From NCBI RefSeq assembly GCF_025642975.1, contig NZ_JANZKJ010000001.1, positions 682,001 through 746,000 on the forward strand: a DNA stretch of 64,000 nt. Reading direction: 5' to 3'. How positions within the stretch are numbered: the first letter of the stretch is position 1; each line of letters opens with the position of its first letter. The stretch comes from Pseudomonas sp. RIT-PI-S. GTDB lineage: Bacteria; Pseudomonadota; Gammaproteobacteria; Pseudomonadales; Pseudomonadaceae. Positions 56,274 through 64,000 of this stretch are shown piece by piece. A program made the position numbers and the translations under genes. Below the pieces are notes generated by a model. That model did not search any database. It was not told the DNA's origin and saw only the letters and a list, made by a program, of their open reading frames with translations.

Positions 56274-59200
56274 ATGGCAACCTTGATCGGTGTCGTCAGC
56301 AAAGTAGTGGGGCAGGTATTCGCAGTCGCCGGTGATGGCACTCGTCGTCTTCTAGTCGAGGGGGATCGTGTCTATGCCGGTGAGCAACTGGACACCGGTG
56401 TTGGCGGCGCGGTTTCCGTTCACTTGCAAAGTGGGCAAGACATCGCTTTGGGCCGGGGCAGCAGCCTGGCACTGAACGAGGGGTTGCTGCACCATCAGGC
56501 ACCGGACATTCATACGCTGGACGAGCGCGTCGCTGACACCGCCCTGGATGACGTCAACGCTTTGCAGCAGGCGATCGCCGCCGGCGTGGACCCGACCCAG
56601 GTGTCCGAGCCGACCGCTGCCGGCCCTACCGCCACCGGCCCAACAGGCGTGCCTGGTGGCGGTGGCGGCCATAGCTTCGTGCTGCTCACCGAGGTGGGCG
56701 GTTCGGTCTCGCCGACCATTGGCTTCCCCACAGCCGGCTTGCCAGCGACACCTGAATTCCCGGCGCCGACGCTGCCGCCTCTGGTGACCCTCGCGGGCGC
56801 CGCGGTGCCTCCGGACAACCCAGTAACGCTCAATGGGCTGGACATCACCGGCGGTGAAGTCAGGGTCAACGAGGCCAACCTTGCCAACGGTTCGAGCCCG
56901 GATGCCGCGGCGTTGACCCAAACCGGCAGCTTTAGCGTAAGCGCACCAGACGGCCTCAGCAGTTTGCTGATCGGCACGCTGGAAGTGGTCCGCGCGGGGC
57001 AAGTGGTCGGGGTAGGGCAGTCGTTCACCACGGCTGAGGGTAACGTGCTGACCGTGACCGGTTTCGACCTGGCCACCGGTACGCTGACCTATAGTTACAC
57101 CCTTACCGGGAACGTCGATCATCCGGCCGGCGCCGGCACCAACACCCTGGGCGAAAGCATTCCGGTGACTGCCGTGGACAGTGACGGCTCTACCGCCAAC
57201 GGTTCGCTGGATGTAGTCATCCAAGATGACGTGCCCACCGCCGTCAATGATACCCAGGCCGTGCCGGTGACCGAGCAGTTGACCACCGTCAGCGGCAATG
57301 TGCTGGACAACGACAGTCAGGGCGCGGATGCCATTGCCGGGGGTGGTATCACCGCCGGCACCTTCGTGGGCACCTATGGCACCTTGGTGCTTGCCGCCGA
57401 CGGCAGCTACACCTACACGCTCAACACCGCCGGGACCAATTTCCAAGACTTGTTCGGTGGCCGTTCGGCTACGGACACCTTCACTTACAGCCTCAATGAC
57501 AGCGATGGCGACAACAGCACTGCAACCCTGACGCTGAACGTGACCAACCTGGATGACCCGGTCATCATCCGCAACCTCGGTGTCGATGGCGGCGAACAAC
57601 GCGTATTCGAGGCCAATCTCAGTACGGGTACCGACCCGGATGCCGCCGCACTGACCCGGACCGGCACCTTCACGCTGGATGCCAAGGACGGGCTAGCCAC
57701 GCTTACCATAGATGGCGTGGACGTGATCGGTGGGGCGGCCACGGGCTTGCCGGTGACGATCACCGGCCAGTTGGGCAATGCATTGACCATCACCGGCTAC
57801 GATGCCGCGACCGGGGTAGTCAGCTACAGCTACACGCTGTCTGTGGCGCAGGAGCACAACCAAGGGCAGAGCGAGCTTTCCGAGGACTTCAAGGTCGTGG
57901 CCACCGACCGCGACGGCGACAGCGGTACCGCCTGGCTGAACGTACGCATCGAAGATGACAACCCGATCGCCGTCAACGATACCGCCTCGGTCAATGACAC
58001 CCATACGGTCGTCACCGGCAATGTGCTGGCCAACGATTCGCTGGGCGCCGATGCAGTGACCAGTCCGGTCACTACCGCCGGCACCTTCACCGGCACTTAT
58101 GGCACCTTGGTGCTCGCCGCCGACGGCACCTACACCTACACCCTGGACACCAACAGCCAGGCGTACAAGGACCTGCTCGCCAGTAACGCACCAAGCGGCA
58201 GTGCCACCGAAACCTTCAATTATTCGATCATCGACCGCGATGGCGATACCGCTACCGCTCATTTGACCGTCAACGTGCTAAACCTCGACGACCCGGTGAA
58301 GTTCTTCGACCTAGGTGTGAACGGTGGCGAGCAGCGCGTTTTCGAAGCGAACCTCCCTGGCGGTACCGATCCGAACGACGCCGCGCTGACCCGCACGGGC
58401 AGCTTTACCCTGGAAGCCAAGGACGGCCTGGCGACCCTCACCATCGATGGCGTAGATGTGATCGGTGGCAGTTCCAACGGCCTGCCGGTGACCATTACCG
58501 GGCAGCTCGGCAACGCCCTGACCATCACCGGGTACGACGCTACTACGGGGCTGGTTACCTATAGCTACACCTTGTCCGAGGCGCAGCAGCACAACGTGGG
58601 CCGCAGCGAGCTGTCTGAAGACTTCCATCTGGTGGCCACCGATACCGACGGGGACACGGGCAATGCCTGGTTGAACGTACGCATCGAGGACGACAACCCG
58701 ATCGCGGTCAACGACACCGCCACCGCCGATGACACCCATACCGTGGTCACCGGCAATGTGGTCGCCAACGACTCGCCGGGCGCCGATGCAGTAGCCAACC
58801 CGGTTACCACCGCTGGCACCTTCGTGGGCACCTACGGGACCTTGGTGCTCGCCGCCGACGGCACCTACACCTACACCCTGGACACCAACAGCCAGGCGTA
58901 CAAGAACCTGCTTGCCGGCAATGCGGCGAGCGGCAGTGGCACCGAGAATTTCAATTACTCGATCATCGACAGCGATGGCGACACGGCCACGGCGACACTG
59001 CACGTCAATGTGACCAACATCGACGACCCGGTGACCTTTATCAGCCTGGGCGTGGACGGTGGCGAGCAGCGCGTGTTCGAAGCCAACCTGCCCGGCGGCA
59101 GCGACCCGGATGCCGCCGCGCTCACCCGCACTGGCACCTTTACCCTGGACGCCAAGGATGGGCTGGCCACCCTGACCATCGACGGCGTTGATGTGATCGG

Positions 59201-61913
59201 CGGCAGCTCCAACGGCTTGCCGGTCACCATTACCGGCCAGCTGGGTAACGAGCTGACCATCACCGACTACAACGCCACCACGGGCGTGGTCAGCTACAGC
59301 TACACGCTGTCTCAGGCACAGGAACACAACGTCGGCCAGAGCGAGCTGTCCGAAGACTTCCATCTGGTGGCGACCGACAGTGATGGCGACTCCGGCAATG
59401 CCTGGCTCAACGTGCGCATCGAGGATGACGTGCCGACCGCGGCGCCTATTACCGAGAACGTAGCGTCGCCAACGGTCAATACCAACCTGTTGCTGGTCTT
59501 GGATGTCTCCAACAGCATGGGTGGCCTGGTGGGCAACACAGGGCTGACCCGGCTGGACCTCGCCAAACAGGCGATCAATGAGTTGCTTGCCAAGTACGAC
59601 AGCCTGGGGAATGTCAAAGTCCAGGTGGTGACGTTCAACAACCATGAACACGTGCTGAGCACCGAGTGGATGACCGTCGCCGATGCGCGCACACTGATCA
59701 ACAGCAACACCATCACCAATGGCGGCGGCACCAACTACGACTATGCACTCGCAGGCGCGGAACAGGCCTGGGCCACCGCCGGCAAGCTGACCAACGCCCA
59801 GAACGTCAGCTACTTCCTCTCAGATGGCAACCCGACGCTGTCCGACACCCATCCGAAAACCGGCAACGGCCAGTCTGGCGACAAGACCGACGTGGCCTTG
59901 GGTGACGGCATCGATAGCACGGAACAAGCGGCCTGGCAGAGCTTCCTGGACACCAACCAGATCCAATCAAACGCTATCGGCATCGGCCCGAGCGCCAAGG
60001 CGGTGTACCTGGACCCCATCGCCTATGACGGTACCACTGGCACCGATACCGCGCCGGTGGTGGTGGCTGATGTGTCGCAACTGCCCGCCGTGCTCAGCGG
60101 CACCGTGGGCAGCGGCTATGTCGCCGGCAGCCTGACCAGCGCCGCGCACCTCGGCGCGGATGGCGGCCACGTGCAAAGCATCAGCGTCGACGGCGTGACT
60201 TACAGCTACAACGGCCAAGGCGCCGTCACAGCCAGCGGCAGCGCGGGCAGCTGGAGCTTCGACAGTGCCACCGGCTACCTGACCGTTGCCACCAACCAGG
60301 GCGGCACCTTCGCTATCAACGTGGAGAACGGCCTGTACCGTTATGTGGCCGCACAAGGCGCAGGTGGCAGCACCAGCGAGCATATCGGCTATACCCTGGT
60401 CGACAGCGACGGGGACACCGCCAGCTCCACCATCACCGTGAACATCACCCCGGGCGGGGCGCTGGCAGCAGCGGCCGATCACGTGATCACCAATGTGTTG
60501 TCGTCCTCGCTGGAGATTCCAGCGGCGGCGCTGCTGGCCAACGATGCCCAGCCCAATGGCGTAGGCGCCTTGGTGAACGGCAACAACGCCATCACCGTTA
60601 ACACCGGCTGGAGCGCGCCAGGCGCAGACTTCACCGCCACGGGGCCCACCAGCCTTACGGTCGCAGCACGCACCCTCGAAGCCGAGCGCTCCAATTTCTT
60701 CGCCAACAGCCTGGCGCTGACTGCAGTTTTGTTAGTGTCCGGCACCCTGGGTAGTGTGAACACCGCCGACGCCAGCGATACGGTGAGCGTGGTCCTGCGC
60801 CAGGGCGAGACCCTGAACCTGGATTCCGCCGCGATCAGCAGCGGTGCAGTGAGCGTCAGCTATGCCCTGGATGGCGGCAGCTATACCACTGTCGCTGGTA
60901 ACAGCATCACCGCCACCAGCGATGGCACCTATCACTTGAAGCTGACCAACGTGGACGCTTCGGCCAGCAGCGAGACGTATCAGCTGAACCTCAACCTGAA
61001 TTACAGCCAGGTACAGGCAACGCCTACGGTTACCGCTCATTACAGCGTCGAAGACGCCCACGGCGGCCACTCCAGCGCAATCGTCACTGTGGAGCACCAA
61101 AGCGGGCAGGCCCTGACCGGTACCGCTGGCGATGACACGCTGATCGCTAACGACCAAGGTTCCGTGCTCCAGGGCGGTGCTGGCAATGATGTGCTGATCG
61201 CAGGGCAGGGCGCGGATGAGCTGCATGGTGGTGCCGGCAACGACCTGCTGCTGGCCGGGGCGCATACCGTAGTGCTCGATGGCGGTGACGGCTTCGATAC
61301 CGTTAGCTATGCCGCGGCCACCAGCGCTGTCACCGTCGACTTGCACGCCGGAACTACCGGCGGCTGGGCGGCTGGAGAAACCTTGACCGGCATTGAGCAG
61401 TTGATCGGCTCGGACTACGGCGACATCTTCCATGCCGGCGACAGCGGCTTGGTAATGGATGGCGGCAAGGGTAACGACCAGCTGTACGGTGGCAGCGGCG
61501 CCGATACGCTGATCGGTGGCGCGGGCAACGACGTGCTAAGTGGCGGGGCGGGCGCTGACCAATTCGTTTGGCATGCGGGTGATACCGGCAGCGACACCGT
61601 GACTGATTTCCAGCTCGGTACCGACACCCTCGACCTTGGCGCGCTCCTGGGCGATGCCGGCAAAGGTAACCTCGAAGGCCTGTTGAGCTTCAAGGTCAGC
61701 GGAAGCGGCAGCACCCTGGTGTCCACCATTGAGGTCAGCACTACCGCTGGTGGCGCCCCGGTGCAAAGCATCGACCTGCAGCACGTCAACCTGGCCCAGG
61801 CCTATAACGTCAGCACCGATGCCAACGGCATGGTCGTGGGGTTGCAGAACAACTCGGCCATCATCAACGGCCTGCTGGGCGATCACTCGCTGAAGGTAGA
61901 CAGCACCGTGTAA
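56274..61913 (+). CDS. LapA-type large adhesin: retention module, repeats, VWA, RTX, type I secretion signal
   Basis: 1879 residues; the ATG at 56274 follows GGAGGAG, preferred over 56259. Residues 1-155 are a LapA-like retention module (VVGQVFAVAGDGTRRLLVEG...FVLLTEVGGSVSPTIGFPTAG) carrying the LapG-type cleavage motif TAAG at 114-117 and a following Gly-rich hinge. Residues about 190-1055 hold three full and one partial copy of a 245-residue repeat with Ig/cadherin-like DNDSxGAD and DSDGDTA motifs. A VWA domain follows (DVSNSMG near 1077), then Ig-like sequence, RTX nonapeptides (GGAGNDVLI, GGAGNDLLL, GGKGNDQLY, GGAGNDVLS) near 1615-1760, and a C-terminal export region. I see no cysteine. 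It is smaller than LapA/LapF; function as a c-di-GMP-controlled cell-surface adhesin is inferred. Confidence 0.92.
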   Translation: MATLIGVVSKVVGQVFAVAGDGTRRLLVEGDRVYAGEQLDTGVGGAVSVHLQSGQDIALGRGSSLALNEGLLHHQAPDIHTLDERVADTALDDVNALQQAIAAGVDPTQVSEPTAAGPTATGPTGVPGGGGGHSFVLLTEVGGSVSPTIGFPTAGLPATPEFPAPTLPPLVTLAGAAVPPDNPVTLNGLDITGGEVRVNEANLANGSSPDAAALTQTGSFSVSAPDGLSSLLIGTLEVVRAGQVVGVGQSFTTAEGNVLTVTGFDLATGTLTYSYTLTGNVDHPAGAGTNTLGESIPVTAVDSDGSTANGSLDVVIQDDVPTAVNDTQAVPVTEQLTTVSGNVLDNDSQGADAIAGGGITAGTFVGTYGTLVLAADGSYTYTLNTAGTNFQDLFGGRSATDTFTYSLNDSDGDNSTATLTLNVTNLDDPVIIRNLGVDGGEQRVFEANLSTGTDPDAAALTRTGTFTLDAKDGLATLTIDGVDVIGGAATGLPVTITGQLGNALTITGYDAATGVVSYSYTLSVAQEHNQGQSELSEDFKVVATDRDGDSGTAWLNVRIEDDNPIAVNDTASVNDTHTVVTGNVLANDSLGADAVTSPVTTAGTFTGTYGTLVLAADGTYTYTLDTNSQAYKDLLASNAPSGSATETFNYSIIDRDGDTATAHLTVNVLNLDDPVKFFDLGVNGGEQRVFEANLPGGTDPNDAALTRTGSFTLEAKDGLATLTIDGVDVIGGSSNGLPVTITGQLGNALTITGYDATTGLVTYSYTLSEAQQHNVGRSELSEDFHLVATDTDGDTGNAWLNVRIEDDNPIAVNDTATADDTHTVVTGNVVANDSPGADAVANPVTTAGTFVGTYGTLVLAADGTYTYTLDTNSQAYKNLLAGNAASGSGTENFNYSIIDSDGDTATATLHVNVTNIDDPVTFISLGVDGGEQRVFEANLPGGSDPDAAALTRTGTFTLDAKDGLATLTIDGVDVIGGSSNGLPVTITGQLGNELTITDYNATTGVVSYSYTLSQAQEHNVGQSELSEDFHLVATDSDGDSGNAWLNVRIEDDVPTAAPITENVASPTVNTNLLLVLDVSNSMGGLVGNTGLTRLDLAKQAINELLAKYDSLGNVKVQVVTFNNHEHVLSTEWMTVADARTLINSNTITNGGGTNYDYALAGAEQAWATAGKLTNAQNVSYFLSDGNPTLSDTHPKTGNGQSGDKTDVALGDGIDSTEQAAWQSFLDTNQIQSNAIGIGPSAKAVYLDPIAYDGTTGTDTAPVVVADVSQLPAVLSGTVGSGYVAGSLTSAAHLGADGGHVQSISVDGVTYSYNGQGAVTASGSAGSWSFDSATGYLTVATNQGGTFAINVENGLYRYVAAQGAGGSTSEHIGYTLVDSDGDTASSTITVNITPGGALAAAADHVITNVLSSSLEIPAAALLANDAQPNGVGALVNGNNAITVNTGWSAPGADFTATGPTSLTVAARTLEAERSNFFANSLALTAVLLVSGTLGSVNTADASDTVSVVLRQGETLNLDSAAISSGAVSVSYALDGGSYTTVAGNSITATSDGTYHLKLTNVDASASSETYQLNLNLNYSQVQATPTVTAHYSVEDAHGGHSSAIVTVEHQSGQALTGTAGDDTLIANDQGSVLQGGAGNDVLIAGQGADELHGGAGNDLLLAGAHTVVLDGGDGFDTVSYAAATSAVTVDLHAGTTGGWAAGETLTGIEQLIGSDYGDIFHAGDSGLVMDGGKGNDQLYGGSGADTLIGGAGNDVLSGGAGADQFVWHAGDTGSDTVTDFQLGTDTLDLGALLGDAGKGNLEGLLSFKVSGSGSTLVSTIEVSTTAGGAPVQSIDLQHVNLAQAYNVSTDANGMVVGLQNNSAIINGLLGDHSLKVDSTV
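56850..59450 (+). repeat. tandem ~735-base coding repeats in the adhesin
   Basis: Anchor GGxGAxCA-type sequence encoding GGEQRVFEANL recurs at 57588, 58323 and 59058, exactly 735 bases apart. A more diverged first unit starts at 56850, 738 bases earlier, and the last unit is cut short by the VWA domain. The three later units are close at DNA level (for example CTGACCATCACCGG), so they may recombine and vary in number. Confidence 0.85.
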
Positions 61914-61918
61914 AAGCA

Positions 61919-61952
61919 CATCGCCGCGACCGGTGCTTCGGTCGCGGCGATG
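61919..61952 (+). terminator. 14-base-pair hairpin after the adhesin gene
   Basis: CATCGCCGCGACCG / CGGTCGCGGCGATG, perfect, with a 6-base loop, 5 bases after the stop codon. No T-tract follows, so it is either an RNA-protecting hairpin or a weak terminator. Confidence 0.65.
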
Positions 61953-62025
61953 ATGTTCGGTGTGCAGGTGGTTGGCGCCGGACGGCTGGCCCCAGTTCCT
62001 ACAGGGTGTCAGGCTGAAGGCGCAC

Positions 62026-62613
62026 TCAATGCGTGCGCGGCTTGAGCACTGCTGGCTTTTCGTCCGGCGCATGGCTGAGCAGGTAGAGCCCGGTAAGGAT
62101 TTCCGGGATCTGCACCGTCATGTCCGCCTGCAGCTCTGGGCTGGCAGCGATCTCGGCGAACTCCGGCTGGTCGTCGAACAACCCCGAGCCCACCATGATC
62201 GGCAATAGCAATTCGCTCACTTCATCTTCGGCGGAGGCGAACCAGGCTTCCTCGCGCAAGAACACCCCTTCCATGAAGCCGATGCACCAGCCGCGCAGCT
62301 CGGAGTCGTCCGGCTCGTCGCCCAGGTCCAGGTCGCAAGGCAGCTCGAATTCTTCGTCGCTGGCCAACTGGCGAGCGATATGTGCCTTGAGCTGAACCAG
62401 GGTGCCTTCGATCGCCTCGCGCTCGGTGGCATCGGTGTAATGGGGTTCTTCGGCGAACAGGGCGTCGATCCATTCGCGCTCCGGCACCGCTTCGGTGGAG
62501 ATGGACAGCGCGGTCAAATAGCCATGCGCCGCTACGTAATCCAGCGCTTCTTCATGGAGCTCGTCGGCATCCAGGAAGACTTGCAGGCGGGTGAGTTGCT
62601 CGGCGAAGGACAT
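62026..62613 (-). CDS. YecA/YgfB (UPF0149)-like protein
   Basis: 195 residues, acidic and helical: MSFAEQLTRLQVFLDADELH, then SELRGWCIGFMEGVFLREEAWF and LLPIMVGSGLFDDQPEFAEI, which match the UPF0149 pattern of WCxGFxxG...LxLxxG. No C-terminal SEC-C motif, unlike longer YecA proteins. Function unknown. Convergent with the adhesin gene; divergent from recQ with about 216 bases between starts. Confidence 0.82.
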   Translation of the reverse strand: MSFAEQLTRLQVFLDADELHEEALDYVAAHGYLTALSISTEAVPEREWIDALFAEEPHYTDATEREAIEGTLVQLKAHIARQLASDEEFELPCDLDLGDEPDDSELRGWCIGFMEGVFLREEAWFASAEDEVSELLLPIMVGSGLFDDQPEFAEIAASPELQADMTVQIPEILTGLYLLSHAPDEKPAVLKPRTH

Positions 62614-62829
62614 GAATGACTACCTTGGGGAATGACAATGCACAATTCTAGGCCCTGAAGCCGGTTAAGCGCCACCGCAAGGGATGGAAAACCGCTGTAC
62701 CCCGGCACTTTGGTATACTGCCCGCCTTTTTGCGACCGGCAGCCGTGGCGGTTCGTTCCAGGCGCCAGCCGGAACCGGGCCTCGCGCGTCGTGGCGACGC
62801 CGACCGTTTTGGGATTTCTGGAGTCATGC

Positions 62830-64000
62830 ATGCTCGAACAGGCACAACGCGTCCTCAAGGACGTCTTCGGCTACGACAGCTTCCGCGGTAGCCAGGGGGC
62901 GATCATCGAGCGCGTGGCCCGTGGCGGCGACGCCCTGGTGCTGATGCCGACCGGCGGCGGCAAGTCGTTGTGCTACCAGGTGCCTGCGCTGTTGCGCGAT
63001 GGCCTGACGATTGTGGTGTCGCCCTTGATTGCATTGATGGACGACCAGGTCGCTACCCTGGATGAGCTCGGCGTGCCGGCCGCCGCGCTCAACTCCACCG
63101 TCAGCCCCGAGCAACAGCGGGAACTGGCGGTGCGCCTGCGCCAAGGCGAGATCAAGCTCCTCTACCTGGCCCCCGAGCGGCTGGTACAGCCGCGCATGCT
63201 CAGCTTCTTGCAACAATTGAACGTCGCGCTGTTCGCTATCGACGAAGCGCACTGCGTGTCGCAGTGGGGCCATGATTTCCGCCCGGAATATCTGCAACTT
63301 GGCCAATTGGCGGAACTGTTTCCCGATGTGCCGCGCATCGCCCTCACCGCCACCGCGGACAAGCGCACCCGCGAGGAAATCGTCAACCGCCTGGCCTTGC
63401 ATGACGCCGAGCGCTTCCTCTCGAGCTTCGACCGCCCGAATATCTTTTACCGCATCGTTCCCAAGGAGCAGCCGCGCAAGCAACTGCTGGCGTTCCTGGG
63501 CGAGCGAAAGGGCGACGCCGGCATCGTGTACTGCCTCTCGCGCAAGAAAGTCGATGAGGTCGCCGCGCAGCTGGTGGAGCAGGGCTTCCCTGCGCTGCCG
63601 TACCACGCCGGGCTACCAGCAGAGCTACGTGCCTTTCATCAGAAGCGTTTCCTTAATGAGGAAGGGCTGATCATGGTCGCGACCATCGCGTTCGGCATGG
63701 GCATCGACAAGTCCAACGTGCGCTATGTGGCGCACCTGGACCTGCCCAAGTCGCTTGAGGCCTATTACCAGGAAACCGGCCGGGCGGGCCGCGATGGCTT
63801 GCCGGCCGATGCCTGGATGGCCTACGGCCTGCAAGATGTGCTGATGCTCAAGCAGATGATCCAGAACTCCGAAGGGGACGAGCGACACAAGCGGGTGGAG
63901 CAACACAAGCTCGATGCGATGTTGGCGCTCTGTGAGGAAATCCGCTGCCGCCGCCAGGCGCTGCTGGCCTACTTCGATGAAACCCTGCCACAGCCCTGCG
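62830..64000 (+). CDS. recQ: ATP-dependent DNA helicase RecQ (N-terminal part, cut by window edge)
   Basis: 390 codons visible from [20 protein letters not shown]. Motif [22 protein letters not shown] box [19 protein letters not shown], motif III-like [13 protein letters not shown], and motifs in [22 protein letters not shown] and [16 protein letters not shown]. The zinc and HRDC domains would lie beyond the edge. RecQ unwinds DNA at stalled forks and during RecF-type recombination. A TATACT -10 hexamer lies near 62713. Confidence 0.96.
   Translation, partial: MLEQAQRVLKDVFGYDSFRGSQGAIIERVARGGDALVLMPTGGGKSLCYQVPALLRDGLTIVVSPLIALMDDQVATLDELGVPAAALNSTVSPEQQRELAVRLRQGEIKLLYLAPERLVQPRMLSFLQQLNVALFAIDEAHCVSQWGHDFRPEYLQLGQLAELFPDVPRIALTATADKRTREEIVNRLALHDAERFLSSFDRPNIFYRIVPKEQPRKQLLAFLGERKGDAGIVYCLSRKKVDEVAAQLVEQGFPALPYHAGLPAELRAFHQKRFLNEEGLIMVATIAFGMGIDKSNVRYVAHLDLPKSLEAYYQETGRAGRDGLPADAWMAYGLQDVLMLKQMIQNSEGDERHKRVEQHKLDAMLALCEEIRCRRQALLAYFDETLPQPC

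Noticed and set aside
58311..59651. 446-codon minus-strand ORF over the adhesin repeats
   Set aside because: Low-complexity shadow of the repetitive plus-strand coding sequence, without domains.

Overview
The window is about 64 kb of chromosomal DNA from a GC-rich gammaproteobacterium, almost certainly a Pseudomonas of the P. putida/P. fluorescens kind. This is an inference from gene content: aroC with an mtnBDC salvage operon, the uvrB-gltX block, leuCDB-asd-usg-fimV-truA-trpF-accD-folC-dedD-cvpA-purF-metZ in one long run, several Pseudomonas-type small DUF genes, and a LapA-type surface adhesin next to a LapE-type TolC protein. I see no rRNA, insertion sequence, prophage or CRISPR array. 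Most of it looks like ordinary core chromosome.

Layout. 1-5.5 kb: the end of an unknown gene, a secreted alpha/beta hydrolase, aroC, then an MFS transporter coupled to methionine-salvage genes mtnB, mtnD and mtnC. 5.5-16.2 kb: small conserved proteins (DUF3509, ankyrin, PLDc_N-like, DUF1145, DUF4823, DUF1285, DUF6231), speE, a sulfatase-fold phosphoglycerol-transferase-like membrane enzyme, two SEC-C proteins, and an OmpA-like lipoprotein. 16.2-24.3 kb: tRNA-Asn, a class I aminotransferase, uvrB behind an SOS box, gltX, a duplicated tRNA-Ala/tRNA-Glu pair, a thioesterase, dusC, and an ibpA-like small heat-shock gene with a sigma-32 promoter and a ROSE-like thermometer. 24.3-28.1 kb: a LysR regulator followed with no gap by a PAS4-GGDEF-EAL protein, transcribed away from leuC.

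28.3-45.4 kb is a long plus-strand biosynthetic block: leuCDB, asd, an Asd paralogue without the catalytic Cys, fimV, truA, trpF, accD, folC, dedD, cvpA, purF, metZ and an SDR. 45.5-51 kb: tRNA-Val and two tRNA-Asp, a PcaQ-like LysR regulator, an FKBP lipoprotein, a YkvA-like gene behind a DnaA-box palindrome, a tiny coupled leader ORF with its partner, and an EAL-CBS-GGDEF protein. 51-64 kb: prc, a quinone oxidoreductase, a REP-like element, the TolC/LapE-like gene, a divergent 1879-residue LapA-type adhesin (retention module with a TAAG site, 245-residue repeats, VWA, RTX), a YecA-like gene and the start of recQ.

The most notable locus is the adhesin/TolC pair. The adhesin has every sequence hallmark of a c-di-GMP/LapD/LapG-controlled type I secreted adhesin, yet the ABC and membrane-fusion genes and lapD/lapG are absent from the window. 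Two c-di-GMP enzymes are encoded in the same window. Other items worth checking are the DnaA-box palindrome, the 25-codon leader ORF, the ROSE-like element, and the LysR-GGDEF-EAL pair opposite leuC.
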